Part shown: in pieces, positions 52,227-63,866 of the stretch
Numbering within the stretch: position 1 is the first letter of the stretch
Layout of the letters: the number at the start of each line of letters is the position of its first letter
NCBI RefSeq assembly: GCF_036711975.1
Contig: NW_027248947.1
Location: 744,001 to 808,000, forward strand
DNA: 64,000 nucleotides
Source: Onthophagus taurus
Lineage: Eukaryota > Arthropoda > Insecta > Coleoptera > Scarabaeidae
Direction of reading: 5' to 3'
Notes under the pieces: generated by a model
Told to the model about the DNA's origin: nothing
Seen by the model: only the letters and a program-made list of their open reading frames with translations
Database searches by the model: none
Program-made: the position numbers and the translations under genes

Positions 52227-54619
52227 GCTCTGATAGCACTATCTCTGTATAAACGTAGCCCTAAGTGCTATGATTTATTAAGAAGAATGACGGCATTTCC
52301 TTCAAAAACTACACTCGTAAAATTATTAAACAGTACTCCTTTTGATGCTGGATTAAATATGCACATTATTCATCATATTAGCGAATGTGTTAAAAACATT
52401 AAGGAAGGTAATAAATTGTGTATATTGTCATTTGACGAAATGGCAATACGTGAGCATCTCCAATACAATAAAGCCAAAGACGTAATTGAAGGTGTCGAAG
52501 ATTTTGGAGATGGAAATAGAACACACAATTTGGCACGATATGCTCTGGTTTTTATATTGCAAGGTATTACCACTTTCTGGAAGCAACCACTTGCATTCTA
52601 TTTTTCAAGAAATGGTATGCCTGCTGACAAATTAGAATCCATATTAAGAAATATTATTAGTGTTCTGTTTGAGAACGGTATACTCGTAATTGCCACTGTT
52701 TGCGATATGGGTACAGCAAATGTGAAGGCATTACGTAACATGGGTTCCACACAAACGGATCCATTTGTAACAATTGGAACCGAAAAAATTTATACGATGT
52801 ATGATGTTCCCCACCTTTTAAAAGCCACACGTAATATGTTCCAAAAGCACAATGTTATGTTACGTACACGCTAGAGAACGCTTTAGGCGGTTCTAGAATT
52901 ACCATGGAGGCTAGATGGTCCGACATCATAACTGCTTTTGAGGAGGATGAAAACAATCCATATAAGTTTAGGTCCCTAAGAAAAATAAAGACAAATTATT
53001 TAAGGCCCCTGCGATAGACGGCGATGAAAGTTAAAGTTGCTGCACAGACAATTTACAGATATTGCGTATGTTCGTTTGGTCGTTCAGTATAGAACGGAGC
53101 GACAATGAGCACCAAAAAAATGTTGGGGTTTTTTTTTTTTTAATTTGTTTGTAGGTATACTACCGTCAAGAGCCATTGCTACAGCAACATTTGTAGGAGA
53201 TGTCGATGAGCTCTTTGATAGCCTGAATGGTTCGACATCAACAGGTCCAGATGGAAAACCATATAGGTATGATGTATGGAAAATGTTTACACAAATTCTA
53301 CAAAATCTGTTTCGTATGCAAAAAACGAATACCTTTATACACGAAATATGTATACTTAAGAATCAGAAGCTAACGAAATCGATGCCATGTAGACAATCTA
53401 TATGTTATTCATCTTACAATGTTATTTCATAGCTATATTTCTTACGTTAATTAACTAATTAACTTTCTTATGTTACAGGTGTTGTGTTACTAGAAATACA
53501 ATTCATGATGAATTTTGGAAACAATGTATCAACAAAATTCAGAAATGGCGCTACATACGTAAGCCTAGGGATATTTCTGGTGATGTAGTATCAATGCCTC
53601 CATCGCAGAAAGGGTGGATCTTTACATTAAGATCTTTCATTGAAATTAAATCCTTATTAGTGAAAAAAGGTGTTCCTAGTTTTAAACCAAGAGCGTTTAA
53701 CCAAGACCCTCTAGAGAATCTTTTTGGTGGTATAAGGGGATCATGCGGGTTTAATGAAAACCCTAATGTTCCACAATTTATCAGCGCTTTAAAAACGTAA
53801 ATTATAAACGGGTTAGCGAGGAAAACATTTCAGGAAGGCAACTGTGAAGAGGACGACTAAGTAAAAAACGTTTTAAAAAAATATAGTTGCCAATAATGCT
53901 TTTTAAATTTGTGTGCTGACGCATACCTGCCCTGCAATCAATTTATAATGATGAAAGAGTATGGAAGTGAGGGCAAACTATGGTATCCATCTGAAGATGT
54001 TGTGAAATGTGTAGGTTTAATGGTTACTTTATTGGAAAAATCATTAACTACACTCACGGCGGAAAACGACATTTCCAAAAAGGCGGAATTATTTTTACAG
54101 AATAACATTAACACAGCGTTTTTGAAATGCGAACCTCACAAAATGTTTGTTATAAGTTGCTTAATTAAAGCAACGTGTAAAATTGCAATTCCGTGGTACT
54201 GCACGCGAATAAATAGACAATTAAAAGATAGTGGTAGCGGTAATAGAAAAATTAAAAAAATATTGCACAGTTAATTTTTGATAACACCGTGTCACTTAGG
54301 GTAAGAAGCATCCGACCGCCCAAGGTCCCAGGCTCGATGTCTGTCTTGCCGATTTTCCCCGACCTTGTAAAAAAAAAGAAAAAAAAAACCAAGCTTAAGT
54401 GCAAAATAACGAAAATTGAAACAGAACAGAAGATCAATCTGTCTATGACATAACAGGTATGAACATATTTACTTTCCCGCTATATAATATGTACATTATT
54501 TTGTGTTTTGGTTTTTGTTGTTGTTACAAGTTTGTTTCTTTAAATTTTAGGCAAGCAATAATACACCTAGAAAGATGATGCCAGAATTACTTCACTTCAT
54601 TGATGAACACTACGCATAA
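52227..54619 (+). pseudogene. P-element/THAP9-like transposase body, degenerate
   Basis: Exon from 52227 (acceptor TTGCATTGCAG) to about 52873: ALIALSLYKRSPKCYDLLRR, then LSFDEMAIREHLQYN (catalytic-region Asp), CDMGTANVKALRNMG and YDVPHLLKATRNM of the RNase H-like and GTP-binding regions. A frameshift near 52865 leads to 52871-53030 (MEARWSDI), with a stop before MKVKVAAQT. Exon from 53155: FVGDVDELFDSLNGS. Exon from 53479: FNQDPLENLFGGIR, a P-element hallmark, with TAA at 53798-53800 just after SALKT. The C-terminal piece 53909-54274 ends KKILHS, and a probable last exon is 54551-54619. Phase-0 entry fits the donor at 2904. With at least one frameshift and two stops it cannot make a full transposase. 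Confidence 0.8.
54291..54389 (+). repeat. Possible degraded tRNA-derived SINE
   Basis: A box-like GTCACTTAGGGTAAG, then CCGACCGCCCAAGGTCCCAGGCTCGATG resembling the anticodon arm and B box of a tRNA-derived SINE head, ending in an A-rich tail (54368-54388). It sits between the last two P-gene segments. No clear TSD seen. Confidence 0.4.
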
Positions 54620-55666
54620 TGTGTGCTCAAAAATAGTATATAAACATTAACGTTAGAAGAATTAGAAAATGTTTTTCTTTTATTATTCAATATTACAATA
54701 ATCTTAATTAGTAATTTATTCGTTTATGAATTATATTGTAATTTAAATATAATATTTTAAATCGCCAATGGATTTCTCTTTATTTTGCATTGAAATTATA
54801 AAATTATAACTTTTTGATTTGAGGTGCTTTTTATTGGTCTATTAAGCTGTAATTATTTTGGCCTACGCAAGCTAAATAGATCCACAAAAAGCACATTAGA
54901 TCAAAAATATTTCTGTATTCAAATTTTAAATTAAATAAAAGATTTGAATTTGGCGCCAATTGTATTTTTGATCCTCACTGCCATCTACATAAGTGTTACA
55001 TGATGAGTGAGAGACACCGGTATATATTGGATCTCGCTTTCACAATGGAGTTGGCCGTCTGGTAGTAGTCTGTGAAACAATCTGTATATTTAAATACAAA
55101 CGTTCAGACGCGTTTCCATAGCGAGACGCGACCGAGCGCTCCCACTATGAATAGACCTGTACATGTGAACCTAGCCTAATAAGCAATTAGATTTTGGGAG
55201 TATTTTTAGAGGTGACTTTAGTTACTTTAATCGGTTGTATATAGAGTATGTTGTTAGTAACTTGCGTAAGTTGTTTCCTTGCGAGAAATTTTGAGACACG
55301 ATAAGTACACAGATCATACAGATGCGGCACTCAGAAAGAAAGGGTCATTTCAAGACAGAGATAGGTACGAAACCAATTTAAAGGTCCAACGAGAACAACC
55401 GAACGAATATTCGGCTACTTTCGACAATTAGGTCGACCCACAATATCTCTAGACCAATAACAACAATAATAAAGACAATATGATTTTAAAATTTGTGCAT
55501 GCAAGTAATTTTGTTTACCTTAAATTGATGAATAATCCCATGTTTGTAATCCCTTGCTTTTCTGACCGTTATTACGTTTTTATTTCGGAGTGTTTTTATT
55601 TAGTGTTGTTTTACTTTCATTACAAGCTAAGTGAAATTGAGTAATTATTGTTTAAACATTATTTTA
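54620..55666 (+). other. Non-coding stretch between the P-like gene and the second THAP exon
   Basis: AT-rich with no convincing coding frame. 54655-54760 may hold the 3' UTR of the P-like gene. 54950-55150 is less AT-rich (GAGACGCGACCGAGCGCTCCC) and could be an old repeat. The last 150 bp before 55667 would be the promoter/5' UTR of the next THAP exon. Confidence 0.4.
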
Positions 55667-55818
55667 ATGGAGCCAATAGACAAAGGAACAACCAATACAG
55701 AGAAATCTGTACATTCATTAAATGACGGGATAATTTGCAGCTACAGCGGGTGTAAATCTACATTTTATGGGGCGAAAAAGAAAAGAGAGAGTATAAAATT
55801 TTTTCAATTCCCAATACA
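55667..55818 (+). CDS. Second THAP-domain first exon (orphan)
   Basis: ATG at 55667 opens MEPIDKGTTNTEK. A Cys-x4-Cys THAP start (IICSYSGCK, about residues 23-31) follows, then KFFQFPI, as in the first half of a THAP fold. The exon ends at CCAATACA with donor GTAAATAATT at 55819. The C-x2-H half must lie on a later exon, but what follows is Penelope-like and mariner-2 sequence and then Gypsy-I, so no second exon is visible in the window. An upstream ATG at 55631 is in frame, but the shorter start fits the family better. Likely another P-like or THAP gene beginning, possibly split the same way as the first. Confidence 0.55.
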
Positions 55819-56259
55819 GTAAATAATTATATAATACAGTAAACACTAATATTTTTTATGTTTTTGAGTGTTCTAAGACAATTTTATTTTATAAATAAAA
55901 TTCGTTTTTGCACTTAAATGGATTTTTATTTAATTTTTCTCAACCGGTTTCGCTATACATTTACAGCATCTTCAGGAGATTACCTACATTGATACAAATA
56001 TTCTTATGTAAAACTTAAATTAGCATGTTACATTATATGAAACATTATATTAATATTTAAAAAAGTTCAAACTTCGTCATTTTGTTACAAACGTGTCCTA
56101 TAAATTGAGTCATTTGGTATTTCTTTTTATATTTGTATTATGGAACCACGCAGAGAATTTTGTTGAATTATGATTGAAGAGGATTAAAAGTTGTGTTAAG
56201 AATTGATGTGTTTTGCGAGTTGTTGTCGAAGTTGATTTGAGGTTATATTTTTATTTATA
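55819..56259 (-). mobile_element. Possible inverted Penelope-like 3' (pLTR) fragment
   Basis: On the minus strand CTCCTGAAGATGCTG...GCGAAACCGGTTGAG (about 55942-55980) resembles the 3' terminal motif of Penelope-like elements as I remember it. Orientation is opposite to the RT fragment at 58421, as is common for Penelope insertions. No coding frame. Weak evidence. Confidence 0.4.
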
Positions 56260-58410
56260 CAGGGTGATTCATAAGTAATGGGCCAAATTGTAAATGTACG
56301 TTCAGGAGGCCAAAATAATAATATTTTCATTAACAATAATGGGTCTTAGTCTGCTCCTTACTGAGATACAGGATGTTAAAGCGAAAAAAATAAAATAGAT
56401 TTTTGTTAATAGATCAGCTACTTTTGTACATAATGACTCATAGTTGACTTATAGTTTTTGTAAGGGTAAACAATAATGTGTGAGAGGATTTGAGTTAACT
56501 CGTAGATGTCGTCACATGCGCCATATGAATTAGATGAAATCAGCTACAAATTTTTTATCGCTCATTATTTTACAACATACTTGTTTAATTTGGATAGCCC
56601 CATCATTTCTGTAGAAAAAAGCTATACTTCTTTGATCTTGAAAATATTAACGATTTTCGAGATATTTGAATTTTACTAATTCACTACACTACATTTCACG
56701 GTGGTCGACGTAGCATTAATCTGTTAAGACACAAGCATGGCATGGAATGTTGACATTTACCTAACCGTAATTGATAATTGATAACAATATTAAACTGAAA
56801 CCATAAAAAAATTACGTAATAAAACAATTTATTGTACGCCAGTTAATAAAACGAAATACAACATTAGAACAGACTGGAAGACCACTTACGACAACTGTTA
56901 TCAAAACCTACATGTTAATGTTGTGCAAAGTTAAATTAAATTTAAGCTTAATTATGAGCTACTGCAAAAGGTTTTCAACATGACCACCACCAGCATTTAT
57001 TACACGCATTTAACCGTTTGGTTAAGGATTGTCTGACTTTAAAAAATGTAGCAGGATTATTTCGTATTGAATTGGCTGCATCTTGAATTCTATTCCATAA
57101 CTCGTCTCGTGTATTTATAGTAGGTTCAGCATAGACCATTGATTTCATGTAACCCCACACATAAAAATCAAGTGGATTAAAATCGGGACTGCGAGGTGGC
57201 CACTGAAATTCACTACCACGTCCAATCCAACGGTGAGGGAATGTTTCATTCAGATGTTCGCGCACAGCACTTGAAAAATGTGGAGGAGCACCGTCTTGCA
57301 TGAACCACATATTTCTTCTTAGTTGTAATGGAAGATCTCCCAAGAGGTCGACTAAGTCATTATTTAAAAAAATTAAATATGACTCTCCATTTAAATTAGG
57401 AGGTAATTCAACTGGGCCCAGTAATGTATTGCCTATTACACCGCACCACACATTTATTTTAAACTCGTGCTGGAAATGTCTATCTTTTTTTAAACGAGGG
57501 TTTTCGGTTTCCCAGGCATGACTATTTCGCCAATTAAAAACTCCGCGTCTGGTAAAGGTTGCTTCATCCGTGAAAAGAATGTTATTTAGGAATGTTGGAT
57601 TATTATTCAATTTTCCTTTTAGCCACTGACAAAATTGAACTCTGATTCGATAATCTGTTGGAAGTAAATTTTGCACAGGTATAAAATGATAGGGATATAA
57701 ATTTTCCTTGTGTAAAATTCTAGTCACGGATGGTTGGCTTATTCCAGTTGCTGCAGACAATCGACGAGTGCTTATTTCAGAATTTTGCGCAATTCTTACC
57801 AAAATTTCATCTTCTTGCTGCGGAGTGATAATCTTAGGACGTCCTGTATGATATTTTGGACGAAATGAACCTGTTTCACCCAATCGATGATAAATATTTT
57901 GAAATATCTTCCGGTTTGGCTGCCTTCTGTAAGGGTACATTTCACGATATTTTCTGGATGCTGCTTGCCCAGAAAAACGTTCTTGTGCGTAAACGCATAA
58001 CATGTCTCTCATTTCTTCGTTTGAAAAGTGATTATGTCTCGGCATTTTGATTTATGTTAGGACAAGAATGAATCAGTGTACTTAACAATAAAATGTTTTA
58101 AACTATTCATTAAACGTAAAAGCTCATTGACGTTTCATAATTCATATGGCGCATGTGGCGACATCTACGAGTTAACTCAAATCCTCTCACACATTATTGT
58201 TTACCCTTACAAAAACTATAAGTCAACTATGAGTCATTATGTAGAAAAGTAGCTGATCTATTAACAAAAATCTATTTTATTTTTTTCGCTTTAACATCCT
58301 GTATCTCAGTAAGGAGCAGACTAAGACCCATTATTGTTAATGAAAATATTATTATTTTGGCCTCCTGAACGTACATTTACAATTTGGCCCATTACTTATG
58401 AATCACCCTG
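56260..58410 (-). mobile_element. Mariner-2: complete Tc1/mariner-superfamily transposon with long TIRs
   Basis: 2151 bp, starting CAGGGTGATTCATAAG and ending CTTATGAATCACCCTG, flanked by TA at 56258-56259 and 58411-58412. Terminal inverted repeats are about 272 bp (56260-56532 and 58139-58410) with only a few mismatches. It contains one intact transposase gene on the minus strand. Confidence 0.93.
56975..58045 (-). CDS. Mariner-2 transposase (DDD type)
   Basis: 356 residues, intact. Residues about 1-60 are DUF4817-like HTH (NRKIFQNIYHRLGETGSF). Residues about 65-115 are a second HTH with the basic GRPKIITPQQ (a GRP AT-hook-like motif). The catalytic acids are D160 (FTDEATFT), D251 (MQDGAPPHF) and D288 (PPRSPDFNPLDFY), with 36 residues between the last two. 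It is a relative of the mariner-1 transposase but clearly a different family. Start at MPRHNHFSNEE is the first ATG and is preceded by a 90-bp leader from the right TIR. Given intact gene and ends, this copy looks potentially active. Confidence 0.92.
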   Translation of the reverse strand: MPRHNHFSNEEMRDMLCVYAQERFSGQAASRKYREMYPYRRQPNRKIFQNIYHRLGETGSFRPKYHTGRPKIITPQQEDEILVRIAQNSEISTRRLSAATGISQPSVTRILHKENLYPYHFIPVQNLLPTDYRIRVQFCQWLKGKLNNNPTFLNNILFTDEATFTRRGVFNWRNSHAWETENPRLKKDRHFQHEFKINVWCGVIGNTLLGPVELPPNLNGESYLIFLNNDLVDLLGDLPLQLRRNMWFMQDGAPPHFSSAVREHLNETFPHRWIGRGSEFQWPPRSPDFNPLDFYVWGYMKSMVYAEPTINTRDELWNRIQDAANSIRNNPATFFKVRQSLTKRLNACNKCWWWSC

Positions 58411-58420
58411 TATATATATT

Positions 58421-58719
58421 TTTATTATGGCAACGCTATGTCGATGACATTTTGGTCATTATTAACACCGAAAAGAAAGAAACTGTTGACGGATTACACC
58501 AATACATTAACACATTACACACAGACGTCCAATTTACAATAGAACTCGAAAACAACAATAAATTAAATTTTCTTGATATCACAATAGACAAAACCAAACA
58601 TGACATACAATTCGAAATATACAGAAAACCGACTCAGACAGACGCTACTATCCCATACAATTCTTTTCATAACATAACCCATAAAATGGCAGCATTCATA
58701 GATCATACATGTGGGAACA
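58421..58719 (+). pseudogene. Penelope-like reverse transcriptase fragment
   Basis: Frame with WQRYVDDILVII (RT active-site Asp pair), then LNFLDITIDKT and FEIYRKPTQTD, the thumb and YRKPT block characteristic of Penelope-like elements. The 5' half of the RT is missing and the frame is cut at 58719 by the Gypsy-I LTR. No GIY-YIG endonuclease is seen. Mariner-2 lies immediately upstream. Confidence 0.8.
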
Positions 58720-58906
58720 GGACAAGTCCATCCCAGAGGGGGGTTACGTGACCGGGCCAAACTAAAACGTCCGACTCGCTTCAGTTAGTCTTGAATGTCT
58801 GTGGCCGTCAGTTGTATCGCGCATTTACTGTATTATTTTTAATCGTTTGAAAGTATATTATTAATAAGCTGTTAGTGTTTATTATTACACCGTAATAAAT
58901 CCCACA
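58720..58906 (+). repeat. Gypsy-I 5' LTR
   Basis: 187 bp, TGTGGGAACAGG...AAATCCCACA, with AATAAATC near its end. Confidence 0.9.
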
Positions 58907-58909
58907 AAT

Positions 58910-58927
58910 TGGGGGCTCGTCCGGGAT
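58910..58927 (+). promoter_or_regulatory. Gypsy-I primer-binding site (tRNA-Pro type)
   Basis: TGGGGGCTCGTCCGGGAT, three bases after the LTR; it equals the well-known tRNA-Pro primer-binding sequence, 18 of 18 from memory. Confidence 0.85.
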
Positions 58928-58982
58928 ATACGGTGGTTATACGGTAAAAACGGTGAAATAAGCAAACTGCGTAGAAATCACG

Positions 58983-61900
58983 ATGAGTGTACCGAATACG
59001 CCAACAAGAGAAGTGACGTCATCTCTGGCGACAGGCGATAACAACTTGGAAAAAGAACTCGAACTGACAAAGAAGGAATTGGAGCTGCTAAAGAGAGAAA
59101 GACAACTCGAACGATACCCACAATTCCAAATGAGAGATGTACAAGGATGTTTACCGGAATTTGGTAATCGTAAAGAATATTTGATAGATGCTTGGTTAAG
59201 AGATATCGAAGAAAATTGCGTGTTGTTTGGATGGAGTGAGTTACAGATGCTGATTTGTGCCAAAACATTACTTAGAGGAACCGCTAAAATTTGGTTAGAC
59301 GCATATCCGCCCATAAAAACATGGATTGATTTTAAAAATGCCATAACAGCTGAATTTAAAAGTCCTGTGAGTGCTGCCCAAATCCACCAGACATTGATGA
59401 AACGAAAAAAGAAGACCGAGGAATCATTACAAGAATACCTACTAACGATGACAGGAATTGCTCGCCAAGGTCAGGTAGATGATTGTTCATTAATACAATA
59501 TTTAATAAGCGGAATTCCAGGAGATGAGAGAGATAAAGTAATACTTTACCGTGCAAATACTTTAGATGAATTTAAAAATAAATTAAAATTGTATGAGGAA
59601 ATGCTAACAAGATTATCTAGTAAGAACGTTGGATCAAAAGTCCAAAAGCAGGAAGGAGATAATTCAAAAATTAAGCCAATTCTACAATGTTATAGCTGTG
59701 GTGAAAAAGGACATAAGAAAGGTGATTGTCCAAACGGGGAAAAAGGTAAAAAATGTTATTCCTGTGGAAAATTTGGTCACATAGCAGCTATTTGCAAAAA
59801 CAATAATAAGACGACCATGCTAGTAGAGAGTTACGGAAATAAGTATAAGTTAGTAAAAATTGGTAAAGCAACCGTGCCGGCACTTGTCGATACCGGCAGT
59901 GATATAAATTTAATGCGGGAAGATGACTACAATAAGATGTATGGACCACAAATAATCCCAAATAAGAAACGATTAAATGGAATAGGTTTAAATGCAGTCG
60001 AAACATTAGGCCTTATCAAGGTAAATCTAGAAATTGATAATGAGTTATATAAAACGGATGTACATATTGTACCAAGAAATGTTATGAAAATGAAAATGAC
60101 ATTGGGTGCAGAATTATTAGACCAAGCGGAAATAACCATCACTCCAAATGAAATAAAGATGCGAAAGATGTACCAAGCAAAGATGACAGAAGAAGATGAA
60201 CCAAAGAAGACAGAAGAAGACAAAGCAAAGATGACAGAGGAAGATGAACCAAAGAAGACAGAAGAAGACAAAGCAAAGATGACAGAAGAAGATGAACCAA
60301 AGAAGACAGAAGAAGACGAACGAAAGAAGACAGAAACAGAAGAAGCAGAGATGATTGAAGAAGGAAAATTACAGAAGATTGAGGATGAAGTAAAAAAGAC
60401 GAAGAATGAAGAAAGAAAGTTGGAAGAAGATGACGATGGCATTATGACGATCAATATTATCGATGAAATAACAGGAGTAGATCTGTCAAACATTCCAAAC
60501 AAGGATGCAGCTCAGAAAATTGATGAGATGATAAAAGATTACAAACCACGTAAGACAAAGGAAACTAACATCATAACGAAAATCATACTGAAGACAGATG
60601 ATCCAATCTATTCAACGCCCAGAAGAGCATCACCATACGAAAAGGCAGAAATAGAGAAACACATCAACGAGTGGTTACGAGAGGACATCATAACACCGAG
60701 TTGTTCTGAATTTGCTAGTCCGGTAATAATAGTACCAAAGAAGAATGGCGGAAGTAGATTATGTGTGGATTATAGGCGACTTAATAAGGTGGTAATAAAG
60801 GATCGCTATCCACTACCTCTAATTGAAGATCAGTTAGATGCTTTGCAAAATGCCAGGGTCTTCAGCACTATTGACTTGCGAAATGGCTTTTTCCACGTAC
60901 CAGTTCACCCAGACAGTAGGAAGTTTACCGCCTTCGTAACACATAAAGGCCAATATGAATTTTTAAGAACCCCTTTTGGTTATTGTAATTCTCCTGCTGT
61001 GTTTCAGAGATTTGTGAATGATGTTTTCAAGGAGCTGATCCGAGACCAGATTGTTGTAACATATATGGACGACCTGATCATTCCGGCACCAGATGAAGCA
61101 AATGCCCTATCCAGGTTGCAGAAGGTTTTGAGCGTAGCTGAAAGTAACGGGTTGGAAGTCAATTGGAGGAAATGCCAGTTTCTGTGTAGATCTGTTCACT
61201 ACCTTGGACATATCATAAGTGATGGAACCATACGACCAGACGCTGGGAAGATAGCCGCAGTTACAGGTTTCCGAGAACCAAAAAGTATACAACAGTTGCA
61301 ATCCTTTTTAGGATTATCTGGGTACTTTAGGAAATTTATTCCCAACTATTCCCTTATTGCAAGACCACTTATCTGGTCTGTTGAAGAAAGATGCCTCATT
61401 TGAGTTTGGGTCAAATCAAAGAAAAGCATTTGAAGATTTAAAAAATAAATTGATAGGACCACCAGTGCTGCAGCTGTATCGACAAGGAGCGGACACGGAG
61501 CTACATACTGATGCATCGAAGTATGGAATTGCCTCTATATTACTGCAAAAGAATATTGAAGATGGACAGTTACATCCTGTATTTTATTACAGTAAAACTA
61601 CGACACCAAATGAGCAGAATTATTCAAGTTATGAATTAGAAGTGTTAGCCATAGTAAGATCACTGGAAAAGTTCAGAGTTTATTTGTTGGGTACAAACTT
61701 TAAAATAGTGACCGATTGCTCTGCTTTCACACAAACAATGAAGAAAAAAGAATTGTCAACACGAATTGCCAGATGGGCTTTACAACTTGAAGATTATAAC
61801 TACACTATTGAACACCGCACAGGTAACCAAATGAAACATGCGGATGCACTTTCTCGACACCCAGTTATGGTGATCGAAGATGAGTTATTAGCCCGAATAA

Positions 61901-63210
61901 GATTGTTGCAGCATAAAGATGATAACTTGAAACCCATTTTGACGTTGCTCAAACACAGATCATATGAGGATTATATTGAGCGAAGAGGAATACTTTATAA
62001 AGAACATAGAGGAACCCCTTTATTAATAATTCCCAAGACCATGCAAGAAGAAATAATCAGAAAAACACATGAGGTAGGACATTTTGGTGTAAAAAAGATG
62101 GAAGCAGTTTTAGAAAAAAATTATTGGATCCCTAACTTAAAACCAAAGATAGTATCAGTGATACAGAATTGTATTCCTTGCATTGTGTCAAATGCTAAGA
62201 GTGGAAAACAGGAATGTTTTCTGAACCCAATTCCTAAAGAGATACCTTTACACACGTATCATGTAGACCATTTGGGACCAATGCCAAGTACCAATAAAAA
62301 CTACCGATATCTGTTTGTGGTTGTGGATGCATTTACCAAGTTTGTATGGTTATATCCAACAAAAACCACATCGACACAAGAAGTATTGGACCGACTGCAG
62401 ATACAACAGAGAGCATTTGGAAATCCACATCAGATAGTAACCGACCGAGGAAGCGCATTCACCTCAACTGAATTCCAAGAGTATTGTAATACGCAGGGAA
62501 TAAAACATCTACTTATTACCACAGGCGTACCTAGAGGGAATGGACAAGTGGAAAGAATCCATCAAATAGTGATTAGAGTTCTCACAAAGCTTTCTTTAAA
62601 CAACCCTTTAGAGTGGTACAAGTATGTTCATGATGTACAACGGTATATCAATGGAAGTTATCAATGATCAATTAAGAATATTCCATTCAAAATCATGTTT
62701 GGCGTTGATATGAAAAACAAAGAAGATTTAATGTTAAAGGAGATAATTGAACAAGAGAGCTTATTATTATTTGAAGAAGAAAGAGAAGATATAAGACAAG
62801 CAGCTAGAGACTATATTGGAAAAATACAAGATGAAAACCGAAAGGAATTTAACAAAAGAAGAAAGAATCCAACAAAATATCAAATTGGTGACTTAGTAGC
62901 CATAAAAAGGACTCAATTTGGCACTGGGCTTAAGGTTTGTCCTAAATTCTTTGGGCCGTACCGGATTATAGCAGTGAACCAACATAACTGATATGAAGTT
63001 GAAAAAGTTGGAGATGGAGAAGGACCAAAGCGAACCACTTCCGTTGCTGACTTTATGAAACCCTGGAAGAATAGTTCTTATTATTCTATGTTTCAGGATG
63101 TCTCCTCGGATGAAGATATTGATATTCCCACAGCTGATGAAAGTAGTCCCGACAGCTTAGACAACGGCATTGATCAAGAGAGGCCAGCAAGTCCAGACAA
63201 CCATACCCTA
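58983..63210 (+). pseudogene. Gypsy-I gag-pol polyprotein with one frameshift and two nonsense codons
   Basis: Frame 58983-61403: gag (about 1-225), CCHC knuckles CYSCGEKGHKKGDC and CYSCGKFGHIAAIC (about 234-270), retropepsin ALVDTGSDINLM (about 299), an acidic/basic repeat linker (about 395-480), RT with VTYMDDLIIPAP (about 692). A one-base insertion near 61371 shifts to 61357-62667: RNase H (LHTDASKYGIASIL), integrase zinc finger (CIPCIVSNAK), core acids in VDHLGPMPS, VTDRGSAFTS and NGQVERIHQ. TGA at 62665-62667 and TGA at 62989-62991 fall where Arg is expected (CGA to TGA). The frame continues past 63061 and, beyond the SINE-like insertion, from 63913 into the 3' LTR without a stop. Confidence 0.88.
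60173..60318 (+). repeat. 48-bp coding minisatellite (three units) in Gypsy-I
   Basis: Three near-identical 48-bp units encode the 16-residue repeat AKMTEEDEPKKTEEDK, followed by decayed units to about 60420. Located between protease and RT. Confidence 0.9.
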
Positions 63211-63296
63211 ATATATTACATTTTTGGAGGTTCACACATTAAATTGAATAAAGAAAGATGGAAGGGAAATGCGTGATAAAGGATGAAAAAATACTT

Positions 63297-63368
63297 CGAT
63301 CGAGCCGGGCACGATCCGGCAACCTCTGCCTTTCCGGGGCATTGCTCTACCAATTGAGCTATCGATCT
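63297..63368 (-). tRNA. tRNA-like sequence, copy a (pseudo-tRNA)
   Basis: Acceptor GATCGA/TCGATC, D-arm GCTC-AATTGGTA-GAGC, anticodon arm TGCC-CCGGAAA-GGCA, T-arm GCCGG-ATCGTGC-CCGGC. Anticodon would read GGA, but position 33 is C and the short variable loop does not fit tRNA-Ser. More likely tRNA-derived repeat than a working tRNA. Confidence 0.55.
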
Positions 63369-63572
63369 ACATACTTTTCCAACTAAAGGATTTCGGATTA
63401 TATGTAATTGACAAGGAAACCTTGTACAAATTAACCAATCGACGTCAAGGTGGGTTCCAAATAACCTCTACCGTGGTAATTAATAATATATTACATTTTT
63501 GGAGGTTCACACACATTAAATTGAATAAAGAAAGATGGAAGGGAAATGCGTGATAAAGGATGAAAAAATACT

Positions 63573-63634
63573 TCGATCGAGCCGGGCACGATCCGGCAAC
63601 CTCTGCCTTTCCGGGGCATTGCTCTACCAATTGA
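63573..63634 (-). tRNA. tRNA-like sequence, copy b (5'-truncated)
   Basis: Same core as copy a from the D-loop (CAATTGGTAGAGC) onward; acceptor 5' strand missing. Confidence 0.5.
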
Positions 63635-63793
63635 ACCAATTGATTTAATGTGTGAACCTCCAAAAATGTAATATATTATTAATTACCTCGGTAGAGGTTA
63701 TTTGGAACCCACCTTGACGTCGATTGGTTAATTTGTACAAGGTTTCCTTGTCAATTACATATAATCCGAAATCCTTTAGTTGGAAAAGTATGT

Positions 63794-63866
63794 AGATCGA
63801 TAGCTCAATTGGTAGAGCAATGCCCCGGAAAGGCAGAGGTTGCCGGATCGTGCCCGGCTCGATCGA
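63794..63866 (+). tRNA. tRNA-like sequence, copy c, with Pol III terminator
   Basis: Plus-strand copy identical in the core to copy a. TTTTTT at 63871-63876 right after it is a good Pol III terminator. Confidence 0.55.

Noticed and set aside
59927..60502. 191-residue Ser-rich minus-strand frame
   Set aside because: Antisense image of the charged minisatellite in Gypsy-I.
63297..63866. Functional tRNA-Ser(GGA) genes
   Set aside because: C at position 33, short variable loop, weak acceptor stem and presence in an inverted, TSD-flanked insertion argue for tRNA-derived repeats.
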